Assembly (NCBI GenBank): GCA_035642125.1
Contig: DASQSZ010000224.1
Location: forward strand, 1 to 11,696
Direction: 5' to 3'
Length of the DNA stretch: 11,696 nucleotides
From: CALAED01 sp937891035
Lineage (GTDB): Bacteria; Actinomycetota; Actinomycetes; Streptosporangiales; Streptosporangiaceae
The notes beneath the pieces were generated by a model. It searched no databases. It was given only the letters and a program-made list of their open reading frames with translations, and was not told the DNA's origin. Position numbers and translations under genes: made by a program. Below, piece by piece: positions 1-7,215 of this stretch (the stretch's first letter is position 1; each line of letters begins with the position of its first letter).

Positions 1-1443
1 CCGTGGGACCCGTACGCCTCCCCGCCGCAACCTCCCTACTCCCCGCCTGGGCAGGATCCTTACGCCGCGACGCCACCGGGCCCCTACGGCGGGATGCCTC
101 CGCAACAACCTCCCTACGGGGCGCCGCAACAACCTCCCTACGGGGCGCCGCAACAGAGCCCCTACGAGACGCCGCAACAGACCCCGTACGGCGGCGCGCA
201 GCAGCAGGCCCCGTACGGCACCGGCGCACCGGGCGGACCGCCGGGCGCACCGGGCTACGGCGGCGCACCGGGCGGCCACGGCGCCGACCAGCGCTGGATG
301 CCGTCCTATCCGCCGACACCCACTCAGGGGAAGAACAAGCGGCCGCTGATCATCATGAGCGCCGGCGCCGGCGTCGTCGTCCTGTTGGTCCTCGTGGCGG
401 CGGCGATCGGCATGACGGGCGGCGGGAAGGACAACTCGACGAGCGCGCCGACCGTCGCCGCGAGCAACACGGGTGCGGCGGGCGCGGTGCGGGCGGCGCA
501 GAGCCTGGGCGCGGTGCCCGCGCTGCGCTACAGCGGCACGTTCTCCTCTGGCGGCGACGACCTCCAGGCGCGGCTGTCGGTCACCAAGGGCGGCTCGGCG
601 GTCGGCACGATCACGATCGGCGGCGACCGGGCCGACCTCGTCTCGGTCGACGGCAACACCTACCTCAAGGCACCGAAGGCGTTCTGGCGCGATCAAGGTG
701 GCGTCACCACCAACCCCGAGGACTTCGCCGGACGATGGGCGAAGGCCCCGGACTCGGCGTTCAACCTCGACATCAAGAACGTGCTCGCCGCCGGCGCCAT
801 CGTCCGCGGCCTGCAGGGCGTCGGCTCCTACCAACCCGCCGGCGGGACAGAGAACATCAACGGAACGCCCGCGACCAAGGTGACCGGCGCGGACGCCGAA
901 TACTACATCTCCACCGCGAACCCGCCGAAGCTGCTGCGCATCGTGGGCACCGGCACCAGCACGTACCGCTTCGACGTGGCCGAGGTGGCGACGACCGAGG
1001 TCGCCACCCTCTTCCAGCAGCTGCGCGACCAGATCAAAGCGCTCGCCGGCGCGCGCGATCCATCCGTCCGCTTCCTCCCGACGGGCAAGATCAAGTCCAG
1101 CAACTGCGGGGTGTCCAGCTGCACCGTGAAGCTGTCCGTCACCACGCTGTCGGTCGGCGGCTCCTCTTCTTCCTCGTCCACGCCCATCCGCGCCATCATG
1201 TTCGGCAAGATCACCGCCGGCGGTCGCACCGGCCGGACGCTTGGCACCTGCTCCGATAGCGCGCGTACGACGTCAGGCAAGAGGCTCAACCTCAGCTGTA
1301 CCGTCCGCAGCGGCACATGGTCCTCATGGGTCCGCGGCATCCGCGGCAGCGCGAGCTACTACGTGCAGGCTCGTACGGTGGCCGAGTCGGGAGACGTCAG
1401 CGGGCTCTTGACGGTCGTCGATCGCGAGCAGCAGGGAGCCTGA
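1..1443 (+). CDS. Membrane-anchored surface protein with LppX/LprG-like domain (5' end outside window)
   Basis: The reading frame is open from base 1, so the true start lies upstream; an ATG at 94 is in frame but sits inside the Pro-rich leader and is unlikely to be the start. Residues here are numbered from the first codon in the window (480 remain). Residues 1-110 are Pro/Gln/Tyr/Gly-rich, including an 8-residue repeat. Residues 115-137 form one hydrophobic span preceded by Lys/Arg, so the rest should lie outside the membrane. Residues about 170-330 resemble the actinobacterial LppX/LprA/F/G fold: a lipid-binding type of domain with a VDGNTYLKAP segment followed by FW and a later AGRW. A C-terminal extension (about 360-480) has four cysteines at 369, 374, 417 and 433 and a run of six serines; I do not recognise it. 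There is no lipobox, so it is not a classical lipoprotein. Function is unknown; a role in cell-envelope lipid or ligand binding is inference from the fold resemblance. Confidence 0.8.
   Translation, partial: PWDPYASPPQPPYSPPGQDPYAATPPGPYGGMPPQQPPYGAPQQPPYGAPQQSPYETPQQTPYGGAQQQAPYGTGAPGGPPGAPGYGGAPGGHGADQRWMPSYPPTPTQGKNKRPLIIMSAGAGVVVLLVLVAAAIGMTGGGKDNSTSAPTVAASNTGAAGAVRAAQSLGAVPALRYSGTFSSGGDDLQARLSVTKGGSAVGTITIGGDRADLVSVDGNTYLKAPKAFWRDQGGVTTNPEDFAGRWAKAPDSAFNLDIKNVLAAGAIVRGLQGVGSYQPAGGTENINGTPATKVTGADAEYYISTANPPKLLRIVGTGTSTYRFDVAEVATTEVATLFQQLRDQIKALAGARDPSVRFLPTGKIKSSNCGVSSCTVKLSVTTLSVGGSSSSSSTPIRAIMFGKITAGGRTGRTLGTCSDSARTTSGKRLNLSCTVRSGTWSSWVRGIRGSASYYVQARTVAESGDVSGLLTVVDREQQGA
100..195 (+). 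repeat. Four tandem 24-nt units coding for PQQPPYGA-type repeats
   Basis: Units start at 100, 124, 148 and 172. The first two are identical at the DNA level; the third and fourth diverge at several positions while keeping the PQQ..PY core. They lie in the leader of the surface protein, before its membrane span. Identity of the first two copies suggests recent duplication and possible length variation between strains. Confidence 0.9.
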
Positions 1444-1927
1444 CCCCCCGCCGCGCCCCGCCGCGTACACCACCGCGGCTCGGCGGTGGCACCGCCGTGG
1501 CATGACTCTGGCCGTATGGGGCACGAGGTGGCAGGTCGTGGCGCGACACGCGGCATGTTCCTGCTACCGGGCGCGGTGGCGGGCGGTACGGCCCTCTATA
1601 GTCGGCGCGGGAGCCACGGATCTCGATCGCCCGTCTTCTATCGTGCGGTCTTCGTCCGGTTCGCCGTGGGCCCGCCAAGAAAACCGATCAACAAAGTGAA
1701 CTTCAGCGGAGAGTGATACGTCCTGTGTACGGGGGTGGGGAGACCTTGTGCGAGGGAAGTCACATGGGACGGAGCACGATGCGACGCGCATCACAAGTTC
1801 CCAGAGTGCTTGAAAGTCCGGAAAGCAGATGTGATCCGGGACATACCATGGAGGTAAGCAAACGTAGCGCCGTGGCCGCGGAAGCCTCCCCCGGGCCCGG
1901 TGCTGCGCGTCGAGGAGGTCTTGCTCT
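1444..1927. other. Gene-free region between the surface protein gene and korA
   Basis: No reading frame here looks like a conserved protein. It holds a hairpin pair just after the first stop codon (1470-1497) and, at its right end, the korA ribosome binding site GAGGAGG (1912-1918), 9 nt before the GTG start. Possible promoter elements are weak: TATAGT at 1597-1602 without a good -35 box, and TTGAAA at 1810-1815 without a good -10 box. A short frame in +1 from ATG 1848 ends in a TGA that overlaps the korA GTG. I can name no known riboswitch or operator here. Confidence 0.6.
1470..1497 (+). terminator. Candidate terminator: two overlapping GC hairpins after the surface protein gene
   Basis: CCACCGC (1470-1476) pairs with GCGGTGG (1483-1489). 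Alternatively CGGCGGT (1481-1487) pairs with ACCGCCG (1491-1497) around a GGC loop. The two stems share bases 1483-1487, so they exclude each other. They start 27 nt after the stop codon. There is no T-tract, which is common for actinomycete terminators. A role in termination is inferred from position and stem strength only. Confidence 0.45.
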
Positions 1928-3805
1928 GTGACCAAACAGGTCCAGCAACTCGACCGCGTCATCATCCGCTTCGCCGGGGACTCCGGCGACGGCATGCAAT
2001 TGACCGGTGACCGGTTCACCCAAGAGACAGCGTCATTCGGCAACGACCTGTCCACATTCCCCAACTTTCCCGCGGAGATCAGGGCTCCTGCCGGCACCCT
2101 TCCCGGGGTGTCCAGCTTCCAGCTGCACTTCGCCGATCACGACATCCTGACGCCGGGTGACGCGCCCAACGTTCTGGTCGCGATGAACCCCGCCGCGCTC
2201 ATGGCCAACATCGGCGACCTGCCGCGCGGCGCCGACCTGATCGTCAACATCGACGAGTTCACCAAGCGCAACCTGGCCAAGGTCGGCTACGCGACGAACC
2301 CGATCGAAGACGACTCGCTGAGCGCCTACCGGGTGTATCCGGTGGCGCTGACGTCGATGACGGTCAAGGCGCTCGAAGAGTTCGACATCTCGAAGAAGGA
2401 CGCCGAGCGGGCCAAGAACATGTTCGCGCTCGGCCTGTTGTCGTGGCTCTACCATCGGCCGACCGACGCGACGGTGGGTTTCCTCGAGCAGAAGTTCGCC
2501 AAGAAGCCCGAGATCATGAAGGCCAACATCGCGGCCTTCCGGGCCGGCTGGAACTATGGCGAGACCACCGAGGCGTTCTCGGTGTCGTACGAGGTCAAGC
2601 CGGCCAAGCTGGAGTCGGGTCACTACCGCAACATCACCGGCAACATGGCGCTGGCCTATGGCCTCATCGCGGCCAGCCGGCAAAGCGGCCTGCCGCTGTT
2701 CCTCGGGTCGTACCCGATCACCCCCGCCTCGGACATCCTGCACGAACTGTCCAAGCACAAGCGCTTCGGCGTCAGGACGTTCCAGGCGGAAGATGAGATC
2801 GCGGGCGTCGGCGCCGCGCTCGGCGCCTCGTTCGGCGGCGCGCTCGGCGTCACCACGACCTCCGGGCCCGGGATGACGCTCAAGAGCGAGACGATCGGCC
2901 TCGGCGTGGCCGTCGAGCTGCCGCTGATCGTGTGCGACATCCAGCGGGCCGGGCCGTCCACCGGCATGCCGACCAAGACCGAGCAGGCCGACCTGCTGCA
3001 GGCGCTGTACGGCCGCAACGGCGAGGCGCCGGTACCGGTGATCGCGCCGCAGTCGCCCAACGACTGCTTCACCAGCGCGATCGAGGCGGCGCGGATCGCG
3101 GTGAAGTACCGCACCCCGGTGATCTTGCTGTCCGACGGCTATCTCGCGAACGGGTCGGAGCCCTGGCAGATTCCCGACGTGACCACGCTGCCCAAGATCG
3201 AGCCCGGCTTCACCACGACGAAGACCGCCGAGTCAGCGGACGAGGCCGACGAGGCGTTCGAGCCGTTCAAGCGCGATCCGAACACGCTGGCCCGGCCGTG
3301 GGCGGTGCCGGGTACCCCTGGCCTCGAGCATCGCATCGGCGGTCTGGAAAAGGCCGACGGCACGGGGAACATCTCCTACGACCCGAACAACCACGACCTC
3401 ATGGTCCGGCTGCGCCAGGCCAAGATCGATGGGATAGCCAACGACATCCCGCCGCTCGAGCCCGACGACCCGCGCGGCCCGGACGGCACGGGCGCGAAGG
3501 TCCTCGTCCTCGGCTGGGGCTCCACCTACGGAGCGATCGCGGCGGCGGTGCGGCGGGTGCGCAAGTCGGGCGGCCAGGTGGCGCAGGCACATCTGCGGTA
3601 TCTGAACCCGTTCCCGGCCAACATCGCCGAGGTGCTCAAGTCGTACGACAGGGTGCTGGTGCCCGAAATAAACCTCGGTCAGCTGGCGCTGCTCATCAAG
3701 GGCAAGTTTCTCATCGATGTGATCAGTTACAACCGGGTGCGCGGGTTCCCGTTCAAGGCGGAGGAACTCGCCGGGGTGATCCAGGACGTGATCGACAGTG
3801 AATGA
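1928..3805 (+). CDS. korA: 2-oxoglutarate:ferredoxin oxidoreductase, alpha subunit (fused gamma-alpha)
   Basis: Large subunit of a thiamine-diphosphate enzyme that oxidatively decarboxylates a 2-oxoacid, most likely 2-oxoglutarate, to the acyl-CoA while reducing ferredoxin. The product has 625 residues, close to the mycobacterial KorA length. Residues about 9-215 form the gamma domain, with an FAGDSGDGMQ start. Residues about 235-415 form the alpha domain, with YPITP at 262-266, EDE at 288-290 and TTTSGPG at 309-315. The C-terminal part (about 523-625) has a Rossmann-like segment with LNPFP at 559-563. Start choice is GTG 1928, preceded by GAGGAGG with a 9-nt spacer. The 3' end overlaps korB by 8 nt, as expected for a coupled operon. 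The family assignment is firm; the 2-oxoacid preference is inferred from similarity to actinobacterial KorA. No ferredoxin gene or extra subunit lies beside it. Confidence 0.95.
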   Translation: MTKQVQQLDRVIIRFAGDSGDGMQLTGDRFTQETASFGNDLSTFPNFPAEIRAPAGTLPGVSSFQLHFADHDILTPGDAPNVLVAMNPAALMANIGDLPRGADLIVNIDEFTKRNLAKVGYATNPIEDDSLSAYRVYPVALTSMTVKALEEFDISKKDAERAKNMFALGLLSWLYHRPTDATVGFLEQKFAKKPEIMKANIAAFRAGWNYGETTEAFSVSYEVKPAKLESGHYRNITGNMALAYGLIAASRQSGLPLFLGSYPITPASDILHELSKHKRFGVRTFQAEDEIAGVGAALGASFGGALGVTTTSGPGMTLKSETIGLGVAVELPLIVCDIQRAGPSTGMPTKTEQADLLQALYGRNGEAPVPVIAPQSPNDCFTSAIEAARIAVKYRTPVILLSDGYLANGSEPWQIPDVTTLPKIEPGFTTTKTAESADEADEAFEPFKRDPNTLARPWAVPGTPGLEHRIGGLEKADGTGNISYDPNNHDLMVRLRQAKIDGIANDIPPLEPDDPRGPDGTGAKVLVLGWGSTYGAIAAAVRRVRKSGGQVAQAHLRYLNPFPANIAEVLKSYDRVLVPEINLGQLALLIKGKFLIDVISYNRVRGFPFKAEELAGVIQDVIDSE

Positions 3806-4886
3806 CGCAGGGACCAACGGATCGGGACCGAGCGAGAACGGGTCCGGGAACGGGGTCGCCGGGGGGTTGGCGTTGATCCCTAGGACGGATGCCAAGCAGA
3901 CCGCAAAGGATTTCAAGACCGATCAAGAAGTCCGCTGGTGCCCCGGCTGCGGTGACTACGCGATCCTGGCGGCCGTGCAGAGTTTTCTGCCCGAGCTCGG
4001 CCTGCGCCGCGAGAACATCGTGTTCGTCTCCGGCATCGGCTGCTCGTCCCGGTTCCCGTACTACATGAACACCTACGGGTTCCACTCGATCCACGGCCGC
4101 GCCCCCGCGATCGCCACCGGCCTCGCCGCGGCCCGGCCCGACCTGTCGGTGTGGGTGGTGACCGGCGACGGGGACGCCCTGTCGATCGGCGGCAACCATC
4201 TGATTCACGCGCTGCGCCGCAACATCAACCTGAAGATCCTGCTATTCAACAACCGGATCTACGGCCTGACCAAGGGCCAGTACTCTCCGACGTCCGAGGT
4301 CGGCAAGATCACCAAGTCGACGCCGATGGGCTCGCTCGACTCGCCGTTCAACCCGATCTCGCTCGCGCTCGGCGCCGAGGCGTCGTTCGTGGCTCGGACG
4401 CTCGACTCAGACCGCAAGCATCTGCAGTCGGTGCTGCGGGCGGCGACCCAGCACAAGGGCACCGCGATCGTCGAGATCTACCAGAACTGCAACATCTTCA
4501 ACGACGGCGCCTTCGAGCCGCTGAAGGACCCGGCGGTCCGCGACGAGGTCACCATCAAGCTCGAGCACGGACAGCCCATCGTCTTCGGCGCCGACCACGA
4601 AAAGGGGCTGCGGCGCTCGGCGGCGGGCGGCTTTGAGATCGCGTCGGCGAGCTCACCCGACATCGTCGTGCACGACGCGCACAACCCCGACCCGTCGCAG
4701 GCGTTCGCTTTGTCGCGGCTGGACTCGCCGGGCTTCGAGCACACCCCGATCGGGATCTTCCGTCAGGTGAGCCGCCCCACGTACGACGAGTTGATGCGAG
4801 AGCAGATCGACGAGGCGGTCGCACAACAGGGCGAAGGCGACCTCGCCGCCCTCCTCGGCAGCGGCGACACCTGGCTCATCGACTGA
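3798..4886 (+). CDS. korB: 2-oxoglutarate:ferredoxin oxidoreductase, beta subunit
   Basis: Catalytic partner of KorA, 362 residues, binding thiamine diphosphate and one [4Fe-4S] cluster. WCPGCGD is at 47-53. The thiamine-binding motif starts with GDGDA at 123 and ends with NN at 151-152. Cysteines 48, 51, 82 and 231 match in order and spacing the four cluster ligands known from archaeal 2-oxoacid:ferredoxin oxidoreductases. The first 40 or so residues are a Gly/Ser/Asn-rich, probably flexible extension. The GTG start at 3798 lies inside the end of korA with an 8-nt overlap and only a weak AGGA upstream, so translation probably depends on coupling to korA. In actinobacteria KorAB supports a ferredoxin-linked TCA cycle step alongside or instead of the NAD-linked dehydrogenase; that role here is inferred. 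Confidence 0.95.
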   Translation: MNDAGTNGSGPSENGSGNGVAGGLALIPRTDAKQTAKDFKTDQEVRWCPGCGDYAILAAVQSFLPELGLRRENIVFVSGIGCSSRFPYYMNTYGFHSIHGRAPAIATGLAAARPDLSVWVVTGDGDALSIGGNHLIHALRRNINLKILLFNNRIYGLTKGQYSPTSEVGKITKSTPMGSLDSPFNPISLALGAEASFVARTLDSDRKHLQSVLRAATQHKGTAIVEIYQNCNIFNDGAFEPLKDPAVRDEVTIKLEHGQPIVFGADHEKGLRRSAAGGFEIASASSPDIVVHDAHNPDPSQAFALSRLDSPGFEHTPIGIFRQVSRPTYDELMREQIDEAVAQQGEGDLAALLGSGDTWLID

Positions 4887-4935
4887 CACGGGCTCAGCGC
4901 TCATCGACGCCCGGGCCCATCGGCTGACGTGACGA

Positions 4936-4977
4936 GGCGGCGCCCACGGCACCGCCGTACTCACGGCGCCGAGTACG
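4936..4977 (+). terminator. Candidate korAB terminator: two adjacent hairpins
   Basis: The first stem pairs GGCGGCGCC (4936-4944) with GGCACCGCC (4948-4956), nine positions with one C-A mismatch and a CAC loop. The second pairs CGTACTC (4956-4962) with GAGTACG (4971-4977), a perfect 7 bp around an 8-nt loop. They lie 50 to 90 nt past the korB stop in a convergent intergenic region. There is no T-tract; the call rests on position and stem strength. Confidence 0.5.
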
Positions 4978-5022
4978 ACACGCCGCCGCTGGTGACTCTC
5001 CTAGGGTCAGTCAGCCACCTCG

Positions 5023-5053
5023 CGGCGGCGGGCAGGCACCGCCCGCGCCGCCG
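5023..5053 (-). terminator. Candidate terminator of the small membrane protein gene
   Basis: CGGCGGCGGGC (5023-5033) pairs with 5041-5053 over 11 bp with a 2-nt bulge (5046-5047) and a 7-nt loop. It begins 2 nt past the stop codon of the minus-strand gene that ends at 5056. It is the most stable-looking structure between korB and that gene. Confidence 0.5.
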
Positions 5054-5055
5054 GT

Positions 5056-5391
5056 TCACCTCGGCCGCGGCTCCTCTGGCTCGCCGGCCGCGTACGGTCG
5101 TTCGTCTGCGGCCGATGCGGCCCGCCCACCGGATCGCAGGTGGTGGCGCGGCGGCTCCGCGTCGGCCATTCGGCTCGCGTGTTGTTCGTCTTGCCGTTCC
5201 CGCGGATCGGCCGACTGCCGCTCGCCGTTGATCAGGACCAGAACGTAGAGCAGGAAGAAAAAGGCGAAGAAGATCACGACAAGGAGCTTGAACCCGGTCG
5301 TCCACACGAATTCGGCACCATCCGGTGGATCATTGCCGCCGACCGCCGGTTCGAAAGCGAAGAGCGAATGCGCGGGCACCTTGAAATACAC
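5056..5391 (-). CDS. Small single-span membrane protein, function unknown
   Basis: The product has 111 residues. I chose GTG at 5391 because GGGGAGG lies 5 nt upstream; the frame stays open to an ATG at 5484, but the added segment has no ribosome binding site and looks non-coding. Residues 1-32 have mixed polarity (FEPAVGGNDPPDG). One strong hydrophobic span rich in Phe, Val and Leu follows at about 33-54. The tail from 55 to the end is hydrophilic, Arg/Glu/Ala/Pro-rich and probably disordered. The positive-inside rule favours a cytoplasmic C-terminal tail, since it starts with several Arg. It converges on korB, so it is not in that operon. I do not recognise the family. The clear hydrophobic span, G/C-biased wobble positions and good ribosome binding site argue that it is a real gene. 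Confidence 0.7.
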   Translation of the reverse strand: MYFKVPAHSLFAFEPAVGGNDPPDGAEFVWTTGFKLLVVIFFAFFFLLYVLVLINGERQSADPRERQDEQHASRMADAEPPRHHLRSGGRAASAADERPYAAGEPEEPRPR

Positions 5392-5694
5392 GATCGCCTC
5401 CCCGTGAAACCCCTGATCCCCTGAACCCCGTACAACCCCGAGGGCGACAGGGTACCTACAGTGGGAAGATTTTGTACATACCATTACGAAGATCGTGAAC
5501 GGGTAACAAGATCACATATTGCGCGACGGATTCGGCGGCCGCCCTTGGCCCGCCACAGGATCCGCTTACGCAGATGTCTCCTCCGCGGCCGACCGGCTCA
5601 CTCATATGGCGTGCCGGCCCGGCGTTTCAACCGGCCGACAGCGCCCATTCGGCATCGGTGTTCGCCCACCCGGGCTGCCGCGGAGCCGCGCGGC
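5392..5694. other. Intergenic region with an A/T-rich patch upstream of the small membrane protein gene
   Basis: Bases 5461-5520 contain only 23 G/C of 60, far below the surroundings, which suits a promoter region. The rest (5521-5694) is GC-rich. A 49-codon minus-strand frame (ATG at 5605) has no ribosome binding site or hydrophobic segment, so I do not call it. Apart from the promoter candidate and a palindrome at the 441-residue gene's stop, I see nothing else. Confidence 0.5.
5471..5499 (-). promoter_or_regulatory. Candidate promoter for the small membrane protein gene
   Basis: On the minus strand TTCACG (5499-5494) and TACAAA (5476-5471) are 17 nt apart; each matches four of six consensus positions. 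Transcription would start near 5464, giving a leader of about 73 nt. It lies inside the A/T-rich patch. AAGATC occurs twice on the + strand nearby (5489 and 5508), possibly a regulator site. Confidence 0.3.
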
Positions 5695-5696
5695 TC
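5683..5696 (-). terminator. Palindrome at the stop codon of the 441-residue membrane protein gene
   Basis: GAGCCGCGCGGCTC is a perfect 14-nt palindrome (5 bp stem, 4-nt loop) that overlaps the TGA. It is short and has no T-tract, so termination is only a possibility. Confidence 0.25.
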
Positions 5697-7020
5697 ACTG
5701 GAGACCACCGAGAAACTCCCCCAGGCGCTCCCAAAACGAGGCGTTGCCGAACACATACCCCGCGACCGGCAACAGCAGTCCGATATTGCGCAGCGTGAAC
5801 CGTCGGCGGATCGACGCGTCGACCGGCCAAGTCGGTGTCGCCTCGAGCATCTCGAAGCGACGGACCAGCGCGGCGAGCCGGCGTTCCCGCTCCTGGTCGT
5901 CGGCACCGTCAGCCTCCGCCAGTTGGGCGCGCAACGCCACGATCCGTTGCGAGATCTGATCGGACTCGCTCCAGAGCGTCGTCTCCTTCTCCGCGCGCAT
6001 GATCGTGTGGATGGACAGGATCGGCACGATAAATGCCAGGATCTCGCCGCAGACCAGCGGCAGGAGCAGCCAGGTGAACTGCGTCGCGTACAGTTCGTAC
6101 TGGCCGGCGAACCCGGCTCCCCCCGCGACGGCGAACAAGAACAGCCAGACGATGGTGAAGACGGGTGGCACCGCCGCGAGCACGGACTGGTGGAGGAAGA
6201 ACGCGCCGATGGGGCGCAGCCCGCCCGCGCCGTCCGGGTGATCGGGCACCACGCGCAACCGCATGCCCAGCCGCCGGACCACTGCGCCGAGGCGGCCGAA
6301 CGCGGCCGCGCGTCCCAGCCAGGCGCCGACGACCATGACGCCCAGCAGAATCGGCACGAAGTACGCCGCCCCAAACGGCGTCGGCCAGATCGCCGGATCG
6401 TGAAAGGCACCGAGCCCCGCCGCCGCCCATGGCCCGGTCGCCGTGAACGCGACGGCGGCGGCCGACCCGCATACCCACGCCCAGCGATGCCCACGACGAT
6501 CCAATTCGCGCCACAGCTCGTCGGCGTCATCAAGCCCGCCGGCCAGGGCCCCGCGCTCACCCAGCCGCCGCAGCATGCGACGCAGCCGGTCGGGCACGCC
6601 CACCACCACTCCCCGCCCGGCGACCACGCCCAGCCCGGCGGAGACCCACATGAGGTCCCACCGTGCCGGCTCAAGCCCGAATGACGCCAGCTGCACGGTC
6701 AGCGCGACCGGTGGCGTTGACCAGGCCAGCCGAGTGAGCGCCCGTGATGAGTCCAGCGTGGGGCGGAAAGCCTCCACCACCAGTAACGCGTTGACCCCGG
6801 CCAGCCAGCCACCGGCGACCAGATGCAGCGCGAGCGGCGAACCGGTACCGCGGAGCGAGACCGACGCCAACACGGTAGCCGCGACAGATACGACCACCAC
6901 CGCGGCCTGGCCGGGACGTCTCGGCACCCAGCGCCCTGGATGCCCCAGCAGGAGCCGACCGAACGAACGCGCCACCGGAACCCGCGCCGAGACCCTGTCC
7001 ACCGCACCCCCGACCACCAC
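5695..7020 (-). CDS. Polytopic membrane protein of unknown function with HPDGAGGL motif
   Basis: The product has 441 residues. I see about eight or nine hydrophobic segments, at roughly 38-57, 63-84, 100-114, 123-141, 181-201, 217-237, 273-298, 314-338 and 409-426. Between the last two is a long charged stretch (about 341-405), Glu/Arg/Ala-rich with coiled-coil character, probably cytoplasmic. A loop before the seventh span reads HPDGAGGLRPIG (261-272), a pattern I associate with uncharacterised bacterial membrane proteins; two Asp/His residues there could bind a metal or ligand, but that is speculation. Start: GTG 7020 has no good ribosome binding site, and internal GTG codons a few residues in are alternatives, so the N-terminus is uncertain. 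The gene is divergent from the crotonase gene and followed by the small membrane protein gene on the same strand 304 nt away, too far for confident co-transcription. Confidence 0.8.
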   Translation of the reverse strand: MVVGGAVDRVSARVPVARSFGRLLLGHPGRWVPRRPGQAAVVVVSVAATVLASVSLRGTGSPLALHLVAGGWLAGVNALLVVEAFRPTLDSSRALTRLAWSTPPVALTVQLASFGLEPARWDLMWVSAGLGVVAGRGVVVGVPDRLRRMLRRLGERGALAGGLDDADELWRELDRRGHRWAWVCGSAAAVAFTATGPWAAAGLGAFHDPAIWPTPFGAAYFVPILLGVMVVGAWLGRAAAFGRLGAVVRRLGMRLRVVPDHPDGAGGLRPIGAFFLHQSVLAAVPPVFTIVWLFLFAVAGGAGFAGQYELYATQFTWLLLPLVCGEILAFIVPILSIHTIMRAEKETTLWSESDQISQRIVALRAQLAEADGADDQERERRLAALVRRFEMLEATPTWPVDASIRRRFTLRNIGLLLPVAGYVFGNASFWERLGEFLGGLQ

Positions 7021-7110
7021 GGCGACACCGCCACGTCAATCTACCGCTGGCGCCCCGAGTCCACTACCAAAGCCCTTGGCGGGCCACCCGGCCCCCCTCG
7101 CTGACCGCAA

Positions 7111-7134
7111 GACCGCGCCGGGGCCGGCGCGGTC
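7111..7134. repeat. Strong hairpin, copy 1 of a repeated inverted element
   Basis: GACCGCGCCG (7111-7120) pairs perfectly with CGGCGCGGTC (7125-7134) over 10 bp around a GGGC loop. The arms nearly match those of the hairpin at 7185-7215. Confidence 0.8.
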
Positions 7135-7184
7135 GTCATCGCCGTCCTCGTCGCGGATGCCGTCGTCCATCCTGGCCGGTCACG

Positions 7185-7215
7185 GGCGACCGCGCCGCTC
7201 GGCGCGGTGCTCGCC
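7185..7215. repeat. Strong hairpin, copy 2 of a repeated inverted element
   Basis: CCGCGCC (7190-7196) pairs with GGCGCGG (7201-7207), and an outer GGCGA (7185-7189) pairs with TCGCC (7211-7215) after a 3-nt bulge. The core GACCGCGCCG at 7188-7197 repeats the left arm of the hairpin at 7111, so arms of the two copies could also pair with each other. Confidence 0.8.

Noticed and set aside
3..1259. A 418-codon frame shifted against the surface protein frame
   Set aside because: It is Arg-rich throughout; the chosen frame gives a coherent leader, membrane span and exported domain.
1564..2097. A 177-codon minus-strand frame between the surface protein gene and korA
   Set aside because: It runs into the korA coding start on the opposite strand, has no ribosome binding site and resembles no family.
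5491..5515. Possible CRP/FNR-type site (GTGA and TCAC half sites)
   Set aside because: The half sites are 13 nt apart instead of the 6 nt expected for that family.
5458..5605. A 49-codon minus-strand frame upstream of the small membrane protein gene
   Set aside because: No ribosome binding site; the downstream half lies in the A/T-rich promoter-like patch.
5461..6684. A 407-codon + strand frame over the polytopic membrane protein
   Set aside because: It has Arg/Pro/Gln-rich composition and no hydrophobic pattern; the minus-strand frame gives regular membrane spans.
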